Below are positions 1 to 5,602 of a stretch of 5,701 nucleotides of DNA, piece by piece; the stretch's first letter is position 1, and each line of letters opens with the position of its first letter. This DNA is from Armatimonadota bacterium (GTDB taxonomy: Bacteria; Sysuimicrobiota; Sysuimicrobiia; Sysuimicrobiales; JACQTN01): NCBI GenBank assembly GCA_016210785.1, contig JACQTN010000172.1, forward strand, positions 1 through 5,701, written 5' to 3'. The position numbers and the translations under genes were made by a program. The notes under the pieces were generated by a model, which made no database searches, was not told where the DNA came from, and worked only from the letters and a program-made list of their open reading frames with translations.

Positions 1-168
1 AAGGTAGATCGCTGGACGACGAGCGAGCAGAAGCATCGCTGGCTGGCGACCGTCCTGCTGGACATCGAGCCGCGCTTGCGCCGGGTGCGCGGCTACCGAT
101 ACCTCTCACAGTTGCAGGCGGCGTTGCAGCAAGCGATCACAAAGGAGAAGGAGGTGAGGGTGGCGTAA
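1..168 (+). CDS. Transposase, C-terminal fragment (probably IS256/mutator type)
   Basis: An open frame enters from the left edge and stops at TAA 166-168, giving 55 residues. It contains RWLATVLLDIEPRLRRVRGYR followed by a leucine-rich helix and a short charged tail ending VRVA. A basic RRVRGYR-type segment followed by L-Q-A-A-L is a pattern I associate with the extreme C-terminus of mutator-like (IS256-related) transposases. This is recalled family resemblance, and no catalytic residue is inside the window. The gene points toward the minus-strand CRISPR operon and its stop lies about 50 bases from the presumed end of the element. It could instead be the tail of an unrelated helical protein. 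Confidence 0.5.
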   Translation, partial: KVDRWTTSEQKHRWLATVLLDIEPRLRRVRGYRYLSQLQAALQQAITKEKEVRVA

Positions 169-218
169 TGATAGGTGGGTGTGGCTCCCGAATTTCAACT
201 ACAGACGGGACACACTCC
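1..218 (+). mobile_element. Right end of an insertion sequence (left part outside window)
   Basis: The transposase tail is followed by about 50 noncoding bases (169-218). The operon gene that starts at 289 loses any recognisable character on reaching this stretch. Read inward from the operon side, the candidate terminus begins GGAGTGTGTCCCGTC, with a leading GTGTCCC-like tract as in many insertion-sequence ends. The exact boundary near 217-218 is an inference, because the partner inverted repeat and the target-site duplication lie outside the window. Confidence 0.4.
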
Positions 219-289
219 GCCATAACTTGCTCCGAGAGAGCCTCGTGCGAGGGAAGCAGCCAAGAGTCATGCTGATGAATCTCGCTCAT
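219..289 (-). pseudogene. 5' remnant of the gene following cmr1, apparently cut by the insertion
   Basis: An ATG at 289-287 overlaps the cmr1 stop as ATGA, and an upstream GGAGAGAAGGAGG stretch supplies a strong ribosome site. The frame begins MSEIHQHDSWLLPSHEALSE. It stays open through the presumed insertion-sequence end and stops at 139-137 (50 codons), the last part being low-complexity proline and serine encoded antisense to the transposase. The coupling and strong ribosome site argue that a real operon gene started here. The next gene in a Cmr operon is often cas10/cmr2, but these 23 residues do not match a Cmr2 or Cmr3 N-terminus that I recognise, so identity is left open. It could alternatively be a genuine 50-residue protein. 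Confidence 0.5.
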
Positions 290-1437
290 ACCTCCTTCTC
301 TCCTTCACCAGTGAGGAGACCTCTCACGTCTGTAGGGAATGTGGCCACCTCGACCGGGATCGCCCCGAGCCCGGCTCTGATCTCCGGCTTCAAGGCAGCT
401 GGATCCGCAAGAAACGCTCGCACGGCCAGAGCGACGGCACTACCGTTCTTCGCAACAAACGCGAAGATGCGCATGCACCACTGATCGCCAGCCTTGTAGA
501 GATGGGTCACGAAGATATCAGAGCTCTTAGGGCCCACCGGCGCCTGAATGGTGCCCATGCGGCTGTGACGTTCGGTTCGGAGGTCGCCATTGAAGCCCGG
601 AAAGTTCGCGTTGTTGCGTAGCCAGCCACGCAGTTGCGCCCGGAGCGCGGGAGCCGAGGCGATCCAACTTGGATCAGTGCCAAACGAAAACCGTTCCAAC
701 CCAGTCAAGGGAATCGCCTGCCACCAGTTGTCTTTTGATGTAGCGGCCGCGTCCAATGTCACGGTTGCACCGATGAAATCGGATAAGTTGGGGGCCGGTT
801 GCGGGTTGCTCCCTGCCTTGGCCGGCCGAACTCCGACGGCGCCAATCCAGGCGTCGGTTTCCATGAGAGCAGCCAAGGTGCTCCAGTCGGTGATCTTCAT
901 CACTCCCTGCCCATGACTCGTCTTGGCGCCCAGCGCTCCGTATCGTTCGATGAAGCGGAGCGTATGATAAATCGCGGCGCTCGCGAAGTCATCCAAGGCA
1001 CCGGGACGCATCGGGTGCACAAACAAGGTAAAAGGACCAGCTACGTTCGGCGGAATGCGCCAGCCCCGATGCTTCGTCCGATCATTCAGCGACTCAAAGT
1101 ACGTCTGGCTCTGCTTGCTCTTGACTGTGACCGGATTTCCGGCATCTCCGTTGCTTTCCACGACGAGCCGGAACCGACGGCCGTAACCAGTGCAACCAAA
1201 GAGCTGGCAAGCGAGACAAATGCTTGCGAGACTCTTGTTTTCGTCGTACACGCAGGGGCCACTACTGGGATCGCTGGGATCGCAAGCATAGCGACCCAAC
1301 CCCCGGACAATCGCCTCATACCACCAACGTAGGCTGCCGAGCAGGCCCGTCTCGCGAATCCGGCTCCCTCGCTGGCCTGCATCTCCCGTCCAAAGAGGCG
1401 TCAGCGGCAGAAGCACGACGACGATTGGTTCAGGCAT
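286..1437 (-). CDS. cmr1: Type III-B CRISPR RAMP protein Cmr1
   Basis: This 383-residue protein is a RAMP-fold subunit of the type III-B Cmr complex, where Cmr1 caps the end of the backbone that contacts the 3' part of the crRNA and target RNA. The N-terminus carries the family signature: TPLWTGD (residues 13-19), RETGLLGSLRWWYEA (28-42) and a cysteine cluster C74-x2-C77-x4-C82 in CxxCQLFGCTG, followed by GYGRRFRL. The length is in the usual range for the family. The start chosen is ATG 1437-1435, which overlaps the upstream stop as TGATG and has GAGGA six bases before it. A GTG at 1440 directly upstream would add one residue but sits too close to that site. The base composition is lower in GC than in cas6 and the SEC-C gene, with more A/T at third positions, suggesting a separate acquisition. 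The gene lies downstream of the UPF0158 gene, and a following gene begins within its stop codon. Confidence 0.93.
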   Translation of the reverse strand: MPEPIVVVLLPLTPLWTGDAGQRGSRIRETGLLGSLRWWYEAIVRGLGRYACDPSDPSSGPCVYDENKSLASICLACQLFGCTGYGRRFRLVVESNGDAGNPVTVKSKQSQTYFESLNDRTKHRGWRIPPNVAGPFTLFVHPMRPGALDDFASAAIYHTLRFIERYGALGAKTSHGQGVMKITDWSTLAALMETDAWIGAVGVRPAKAGSNPQPAPNLSDFIGATVTLDAAATSKDNWWQAIPLTGLERFSFGTDPSWIASAPALRAQLRGWLRNNANFPGFNGDLRTERHSRMGTIQAPVGPKSSDIFVTHLYKAGDQWCMRIFAFVAKNGSAVALAVRAFLADPAALKPEIRAGLGAIPVEVATFPTDVRGLLTGEGEKEV

Positions 1438-1862
1438 CACTCATCCTCGCTCATAAGTTGCAACGTCGCGCGCAGATGCCAGTCACGATACGCAAACCAC
1501 CGGGCACGCTCGTCCGGGTGGTCGGCGAGCACGTTCTTGAAGCGGCGGAAGGCGCCGCGGCCGTCCAGTGCCACCCGGAGCAGGCCCCTCAACCTCTGTT
1601 CGGCTACCGAATCAGCGAACTCGACCATCCACCCGTACTCCAGGGAAGACGGAAACGGCTCGACGGGGACAAGATCCTCCGCAGCAAGGCCGGCGTCGAT
1701 CTCTTGCTCTGACAGCTCGACATCCTCGCCTTCGGACGGGAAGACAGGCACCATGTGTACTCTGCCGGTCCTCAGGTCCAGGTAGAAGGCCCACTCGTCC
1801 ATGTGTGAGGTGAGTGCCATCTCCAGGTCATCCCAGTCGACTGCCACCCGCCGCACCGCCAT
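1437..1862 (-). CDS. UPF0158 family protein
   Basis: This is a 141-residue acidic, soluble protein with no signal peptide or membrane segment. It matches the UPF0158 layout: an N-terminal helix (VDWDDLEMAL), the strand pair FYLDLRTGRVHMV (26-38), a variable acidic middle rich in Glu and Asp, then GRGAFRRFKNVL (101-112) and a C-terminal WFAYRDWHLR helix (122-131). The family is widespread and has no established biochemical function. The ATG start at 1862-1860 follows the SEC-C stop by nine bases and has GGGAGAGGA immediately upstream. The stop overlaps the cmr1 start as TGATG. The gene therefore looks co-transcribed with the CRISPR genes and translationally coupled to cmr1. Whether it takes part in type III immunity or is a passenger is unknown. 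Confidence 0.85.
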   Translation of the reverse strand: MAVRRVAVDWDDLEMALTSHMDEWAFYLDLRTGRVHMVPVFPSEGEDVELSEQEIDAGLAAEDLVPVEPFPSSLEYGWMVEFADSVAEQRLRGLLRVALDGRGAFRRFKNVLADHPDERARWFAYRDWHLRATLQLMSEDE

Positions 1863-1871
1863 TCCTCTCCC

Positions 1872-3350
1872 TCACGGCCGCTCCAGCCCGAGTTCTTCCC
1901 ACATCCACCCGAAGTCGTACACCGGCCGCCCCTCCCGGCGCTGGCGCTCTGAGTGGCTCTCCATGTCCTTGAGGAGGGCGATCAGTGTCGGCCGCACGGT
2001 CTTGAGCCGGGCAGCCTGGCGCGGCGTCCGGCCGCCCAGCGCGGGAAGGGACTCGTCGGGCCACTTCCGGTAGTGCTTCTCATAGAACTCGCCCAGCAGC
2101 CGCGCCTCCACCTCGGGCGGGATCTCCGGACGCTCGGGCTGCGGCGTCTCCTGCGCCCTTTCCAGCACCCGGGCCGCGTCTTCGTAACTGGTCACCCGAT
2201 ACTTCACCGCGTCCCCCACCAGGCTCTCCAGGAACTGCTGTCCCCGCTCGGCGCGCGGCTGCGAGGTCGTCTCGAACACCACCCGCTCCTCCTCGAGGGT
2301 GAACGTCCCGAGGCTCCGGCGAAAGTGCGGTGCGTCCTCCAGCCACACGTAGCTCCCGTCGTCCTGTGCCTCGAGGTCTGGGTGACCGGCCAGAGCGGTC
2401 TCAAGCGTGGCCCGGTCGCGCACGTCGAAGATGACCCTGGCGAACACCAGAAGGTCGCCTTCCGCGGTCACGACGGTGGGGAGGGGGCGCAGGGCCACGA
2501 AGTCCAGCCAGAAGTGCTGGAACACCATCCCCACCGCCTTGAAGAAGGCGGCCAGGTCCCTGCCGGGGATCCGGCGCGCAAACGACCGGTGGAGCCGCCG
2601 CAGTTCTTTGACGATGGGTTCTCTCGACGCGGCCGGGTACAGATACGGCGCGCCGTCCATCACCAGGTCGCCCTGGGCGCCCCGCATGAGCCGGGCGGCC
2701 AGCAGGTCCCATCGCACCAGCTGGCGCGTGGCCATCCGCTCGCGGACCCACACCCGTTCGTCCGTCCACAGGTCGACGAGGTGGAGCCCCTCATCCGACA
2801 CCACCTCTACAACCTCGTAAAGCCTGATGTGGCTGTGGCGCATCCGCTCCAGGTACTCGCGCTCCCCGACACCCAGGCGAGCGCCCTCGCGCTCGAGAAA
2901 GAGGTCCACCACGGTCCGGTCATCCCCGAGCGGGTAGTCGAAGACGAACCAGTCATGGTACGCCATCTGGCTCTGCTCGTGGGCGTTCACCTCGCGCACC
3001 CTGTCCTCGGGGTGTCCGGCGAGCCGATCACCCCAGAAGAGTTCCTGCGCGGTGACATGGTCACGGGCAAACGCCGGCCGGGTCGAAAAGCGCATCAGGC
3101 CGGCCAGGGCGCTATCGCGGTCCGCGGAACTGAACGGAGCCCGTGCCACCTGGTCTTTCCCCAAGCAGCACTTCTTGTACTTCAGTCCGCTCCCGCACGG
3201 GCACGGGTCGTTTCGGCCGACGGCGGTCACGAATCGCGTCTCCTCTCGGTGCGCACAGATCTCGACATCACCCTGCTCCGTGCTGCGTTCCCGCACGCCC
3301 GGCTCCTCCACCCGGGGCGACGCGGCTTGCGGCACGAGGCGGGGTATCAT
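1872..3350 (-). CDS. SEC-C motif protein with MbcA/ParS-like C-terminal motif, function unknown
   Basis: This is a 492-residue soluble protein. Residues 45-62 form a canonical SEC-C zinc motif, GRNDPCPCGSGLKYKKCC, with ligands C50, C52, C61 and C62 (CxC-x8-CC), as found at the end of SecA and in many stand-alone proteins. Residues 100-240 are a region that recurs in long SEC-C proteins (WFVFDYPL at 134-141, then LERMRHSHIRLYEVVEV, VRERMATRQLVRWDLLAARL). A middle part of about 260-400 is followed by FYEKHYRKWPDESLPALGG then RTPRQAA (422-447), which resembles the PALGGxTPxEA segment of the MbcA/ParS/Xre toxin-binding region. The start is ATG 3350-3348, overlapping the cas6 stop as ATGA. The frame is open further upstream to 3554, but that part overlaps cas6. 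An internal GTG at residue 41 just before SEC-C is an alternative start. The gene sits between cas6 and UPF0158, so it is probably co-expressed with the CRISPR system. Its function is not known. Confidence 0.85.
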   Translation of the reverse strand: MIPRLVPQAASPRVEEPGVRERSTEQGDVEICAHREETRFVTAVGRNDPCPCGSGLKYKKCCLGKDQVARAPFSSADRDSALAGLMRFSTRPAFARDHVTAQELFWGDRLAGHPEDRVREVNAHEQSQMAYHDWFVFDYPLGDDRTVVDLFLEREGARLGVGEREYLERMRHSHIRLYEVVEVVSDEGLHLVDLWTDERVWVRERMATRQLVRWDLLAARLMRGAQGDLVMDGAPYLYPAASREPIVKELRRLHRSFARRIPGRDLAAFFKAVGMVFQHFWLDFVALRPLPTVVTAEGDLLVFARVIFDVRDRATLETALAGHPDLEAQDDGSYVWLEDAPHFRRSLGTFTLEEERVVFETTSQPRAERGQQFLESLVGDAVKYRVTSYEDAARVLERAQETPQPERPEIPPEVEARLLGEFYEKHYRKWPDESLPALGGRTPRQAARLKTVRPTLIALLKDMESHSERQRREGRPVYDFGWMWEELGLERP

Positions 3351-4303
3351 GTTGTCCGCGCCGCCGCCCTCGGCCGCCCAAGCCGGTACTGTCCGAGGCC
3401 AAAGGTCGCGCCCTTGCCCACGTGCGTCCACTGGCCGAACACCAGATACGGCCAGAAGGGTCTCAGATCGCCCTCGTACGTGGCCGCGCCGGCGAATCCA
3501 CCCCACGTCATGCGGCGGCCCTGGCGGGCGGAGAACCGGGCCCATTCGATCCACCGGGTCTCGTCCGCGACGAGCCGCACCGCCTTCGCCTGCTCGATCA
3601 GTCCCTTATAGTCCACGTCGAGCCGGTTCTCGCAGTGAAACAGGGAAAGCGAGGAAAGGCGGCGGAGCAGCGCCCGGAAGACCACATGAAACTCCGGACG
3701 CCGGACGATGGCGCCGCCGTGCTTGAGGCGGGTCTGGGTCAGGAAATGTATGCGACGCGGGACCTCAGCAGGCACGGTGGAGCAGTCGCGAAGCGACAGG
3801 GAAACATCGTGGCTGTGGACCAGGTTTTGCTCAACCGTGTACACGCTGCGGCTTTCCCCGGTGAGTGGGTGCACCACGTCGATCCGACGTAGGCGCACCG
3901 CCCTGCGCCCGCGGCCCAAGCCGTCGACCTCGCGCAGCGTCACCACGAAGTGAGGAAAGAACTGGCGCGCGCGGCCGATCAGGGTGAGATCAAACGCGAC
4001 CTCGCTGCCCGCTGGATATTGGCGCGACCCGGCAGGGGGCGCCGCGATCACGAATGGCCGGGGGATCTCATCGTACGTCCGCAGAGCCGGGGCATCGGGC
4101 GGCAGCCTGGTGTTGAAGATCAGTTCGTACGGACAGGTCTCCGGAATCGGGCAGGGCTCGCCGTCTCTGGCCGGGCAGGCCAGGCGCCGGAAGGCCTGGC
4201 CGAAGGCCCCGCGCAGCGTGGATCCCAGGTAGACCGGGAGGTCCAGCGTCTCCAGCGCCTCCAGCGCCACGCGGTAGCGTGTCAAGGTGACCGCGGCTTC
4301 CAT
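3347..4303 (-). CDS. cas6: Cas6 pre-crRNA processing endoribonuclease
   Basis: This 318-residue RAMP-fold protein cuts the precursor CRISPR transcript within its repeats to make crRNAs, here presumably for the type III-B effector. Seen features are YLGSTLRGAFGQAFRRL (25-41), a cysteine triplet C43/C51/C57 in a CPxxxxEPCPIPETCPYELIF context, the FDLTLIGRARQFFPHFVVTL strand-helix block (104-123), and a C-terminal glycine-rich RAMP loop GKGATFGLGQY (296-306). These match the Cas6 subgroup of PF10040. No histidine is present in the N-terminal helix where many Cas6 enzymes place their catalytic residue. H163, H165 and H186 are the possible candidates, and the catalytic residues cannot be assigned by eye. 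ATG 4303 was chosen over a GTG ten codons upstream because GGGAG lies five bases before it. It is the first gene of the minus-strand operon, and its stop overlaps the SEC-C start as ATGA. Confidence 0.9.
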   Translation of the reverse strand: MEAAVTLTRYRVALEALETLDLPVYLGSTLRGAFGQAFRRLACPARDGEPCPIPETCPYELIFNTRLPPDAPALRTYDEIPRPFVIAAPPAGSRQYPAGSEVAFDLTLIGRARQFFPHFVVTLREVDGLGRGRRAVRLRRIDVVHPLTGESRSVYTVEQNLVHSHDVSLSLRDCSTVPAEVPRRIHFLTQTRLKHGGAIVRRPEFHVVFRALLRRLSSLSLFHCENRLDVDYKGLIEQAKAVRLVADETRWIEWARFSARQGRRMTWGGFAGAATYEGDLRPFWPYLVFGQWTHVGKGATFGLGQYRLGRPRAAARTT

Positions 4304-4308
4304 GCCTG

Positions 4309-4313
4309 CTCCC
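4309..4313 (-). promoter_or_regulatory. Ribosome binding site deciding the cas6 start
   Basis: GGGAG on the minus strand is separated from ATG 4303 by five bases. The in-frame upstream GTG at 4333 has no purine-rich site before it. This supports the shorter Cas6 start. Confidence 0.6.
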
Positions 4314-4353
4314 ACGCTCGATGTACCGGGCACAGGTGTTGAATGGTCCTTGA

Positions 4354-4376
4354 CGGTTATTACGGCGGGATAACCG
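4354..4376. repeat. Inverted repeat in the cas6/antitoxin intergenic region
   Basis: CGGTTAT (4354-4360) and ATAACCG (4370-4376) are perfect 7-base arms around a 9-base spacer. The element lies 50 bases upstream of the cas6 start, in the divergent promoter region, and has no trailing T-run on either strand, so it is a better candidate for an operator than for a terminator. No convincing -35/-10 pair for the cas operon was found around it. The rest of 4304-4444 shows nothing I can name. Confidence 0.3.
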
Positions 4377-4444
4377 AGGACTCCTTCCCGGAGACGCGGT
4401 CACGCTCGGGAATCTGCGCAGGCTGTTTCGGGCTGTCCCCCCCG

Positions 4445-4473
4445 TTGACTTTGCCATACAAGGCTTGTATGAT
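4445..4473 (+). promoter_or_regulatory. Sigma-70-type promoter of the toxin-antitoxin operon
   Basis: TTGACT (4445-4450) and TATGAT (4468-4473) are separated by exactly 17 bases, and each box matches consensus at five of six positions. Transcription should start near 4480-4481, only three or four bases before the antitoxin ATG at 4484, which predicts a nearly leaderless mRNA. This also rules out the in-frame ATG at 4469, which lies inside the -10 box. Confidence 0.7.
4455..4471. promoter_or_regulatory. Palindromic operator overlapping the -10 box
   Basis: CATACAAG and CTTGTATG are perfect 8-base arms around a single central G. The site fills the promoter spacer and enters the -10 hexamer, so a bound dimer would block RNA polymerase. 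Ribbon-helix-helix antitoxins usually bind such short palindromes in their own promoters, so the adjacent antitoxin is the likely ligand. This is inferred from position. Confidence 0.65.
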
Positions 4474-4483
4474 ACCGCCTGAG

Positions 4484-4735
4484 ATGAGAACGCGCACTCT
4501 GAACATCTCACTCCCCGAACGGCTCGTGGAGGCGCTCGACCGCCGCGCGCAGGCGGAAGCTCGCTCACGCAGCGAGGTGATCCGCGCCGCCGCGTTGTCC
4601 TACCTCCAGTGGTGGGACGAGTGGCGTACACTGCAGGCCTACGGCCGCAGGCGAGGCAGGCGGTTGGGAGTCCGGCCGCGGGGCCTTGAGCGTCTGATCG
4701 CGCAGGCTCGCACCGAACGGCCTGTCCGCCGCTGA
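4484..4735 (+). CDS. Ribbon-helix-helix (CopG-type) antitoxin
   Basis: This 83-residue basic protein has an N-terminal strand TRTLNISLP, helix ERLVEALDRRAQAEA and the turn plus second helix RSRSEVIRAAALSYL (28-41), a typical ribbon-helix-helix DNA-binding fold. Its C-terminal part (residues 42-83) is Trp- and Arg-rich and probably contacts the toxin. Expected roles are to neutralise the PIN ribonuclease encoded next and to repress the promoter through the palindrome 4455-4471. The ATG at 4484 is chosen because the promoter predicts transcription starting just before it. No Shine-Dalgarno site is evident, in keeping with leaderless initiation. The stop TGA overlaps the toxin ATG by one base (TGATG), so the pair is translationally coupled. 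It diverges from the CRISPR operon. Confidence 0.85.
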   Translation: MRTRTLNISLPERLVEALDRRAQAEARSRSEVIRAAALSYLQWWDEWRTLQAYGRRRGRRLGVRPRGLERLIAQARTERPVRR

Positions 4736-5139
4736 TGCGCGTGGTGCCGGACACGAACGTCCTGGTGTCCGCGATCGTGTTCGGCGGTCCGCCAGGCCGG
4801 CTGATCGAACTCGCTGCAGAAGGACACATCCAGCTTGTGCTGTCACCGCCGCTGATCGACGAGCTACGGGAGGTCCTGCGCCGCAAGTTCGGGTTCTCCG
4901 ACGCTGCGGCTCACCAGGCAGAGACACTCCTTCGCAGGATCAGCACAGTAGTAGAACCGCAACAGGAAGTCGCGGTCATCAGCGAAGACCCGGAAGATAA
5001 CCGCGTGCTGGAGGCGGCGCTCGCCGGCGACGCTGATGTTGTCGTGTCAGGCGACCGCCATCTGCTGGATGTGAATACGTTTGGCGACATACCGATCCTG
5101 AGTCCACGAGTACTGCTTAAGAGGATCACGTCAAGCTAG
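4735..5139 (+). CDS. PIN-domain ribonuclease toxin
   Basis: This 134-residue protein is a single PIN domain of the kind annotated as putative toxin-antitoxin toxin, PIN family. Acidic residues that would bind the catalytic metal are visible at D6 (PDTNVLVSA), E43 (LIDELREVL), D88 (DPEDNRVLE) and D107 (SGDRHLL), so the active site looks intact. The SEDPEDNRVLEAAL and DVVVSGDRHLL segments are standard for the family. Members cleave RNA and are held inactive by a cognate antitoxin. The gene starts in the antitoxin stop codon with no ribosome site of its own, so it should be made only when the antitoxin is translated. It ends 46 bases before the converging 3' end of rnpB. No terminator hairpin was seen in 5140-5185. 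Confidence 0.88.
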   Translation: MRVVPDTNVLVSAIVFGGPPGRLIELAAEGHIQLVLSPPLIDELREVLRRKFGFSDAAAHQAETLLRRISTVVEPQQEVAVISEDPEDNRVLEAALAGDADVVVSGDRHLLDVNTFGDIPILSPRVLLKRITSS

Positions 5140-5185
5140 GCGCGCTGAGGCGAGCATCAGACAACAATGGGGAGAAGACGCGAAC

Positions 5186-5566
5186 GGGAGCAGGCCTGTA
5201 AGCCGGGTTCTGTACCCCACCCTGCGGCGGGGCGGCAGCCATCTCTCTCGGGCCTCAGTTGCCTGGGGCCTCCAGCAGCCTACCCGGGGATCGGCGGGCC
5301 GCCTCATCTCCCCCTACGTGGCCTTGCTCCGGGTGGGGGTTACCTAGCACGCGAGTCGCCCCGCGCCTGGTGGGCTCTTGCCGCCACCGTTGCACCCTTA
5401 CCCCGGCGGCGCGCGCCGGGGCGGTATCTTTCTGTGGCCCTATCCCTGGGGTTGCCCCCGCTGGGAATTACCCAGCACCCTGCCCTGCGGAGCCCGGACT
5501 TTCCTCGGGCCTTTGCCGCTGCAAACCAGCACAGCGGCGGTGCCCGCCGCCGCCCGGCCTGCTCCC
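5186..5566 (-). ncRNA. rnpB: RNase P RNA (bacterial, probably class A)
   Basis: This is the catalytic RNA of ribonuclease P, which removes 5' leaders from tRNA precursors. Read on the minus strand, conserved blocks appear in order: GAGGAAAGTCCGGGCTCC (5506-5489), the mid-molecule GGGTGCAACGGTGGCGGCAA region (about 5397-5367), a GGGGGAGATGAGGCGG stretch, and the 3' ACAGAACCCGGCTTAC (5213-5198). The ends pair as a perfect 11-bp P1 helix, GGGAGCAGGCC at 5566-5556 with GGCCTGCTCCC at 5196-5186. This fixes the limits to within a few bases and gives about 381 nt, a usual length. Class A is suggested by overall layout and length and has not been checked by folding. It converges on the toxin gene. 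Confidence 0.95.
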
Positions 5567-5572
5567 ATCACC

Positions 5573-5602
5573 ATCGTAGCACGGCCCGGGGTCCTGGTTC
5601 AA
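5573..5602 (-). promoter_or_regulatory. Extended -10 promoter of rnpB
   Basis: On the minus strand TTGAAC (5602-5597) is followed after 18 bases by TACGAT (5578-5573), preceded by TGC as an extended -10. The start would fall about seven bases downstream, at the first G of the P1 helix (about 5566), so mature RNase P RNA would need little or no 5' trimming. Confidence 0.6.

Noticed and set aside
3351..3554. Upstream extension of the SEC-C protein by 68 residues
   Set aside because: It would overlap the cas6 coding sequence by about 200 bases. The ATG at 3350 forms a normal ATGA junction, and the extension is low-quality Arg/Gly/Pro sequence.
1953..3611. Long 552-codon open frame on the plus strand opposite the SEC-C gene
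   Set aside because: It is antisense to a protein with a clear SEC-C motif, is rich in His, Pro and Arg as expected of a complementary GC-rich frame, and matches no domain I know.
286..4303. CRISPR repeat array
   Set aside because: I looked for regularly spaced direct repeats of 25-40 bases in the operon and flanks and saw none. Any array lies outside the window.
4343..4483. N-terminal extension of the antitoxin (ATG 4343 or ATG 4469)
   Set aside because: The promoter boxes at 4445-4473 lie inside this stretch, so the transcript would begin after both candidate starts. The ribbon-helix-helix fold begins at residue 2 of the short form.
4068..4886. 272-codon open frame on the minus strand
   Set aside because: It covers the intergenic promoter region and runs antisense to the antitoxin and toxin, with Arg/Ser/Pro-rich content typical of a shadow frame.
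5140..5185. Possible bidirectional terminator between the toxin gene and rnpB
   Set aside because: No hairpin of useful length followed by a T-run was found on either strand.
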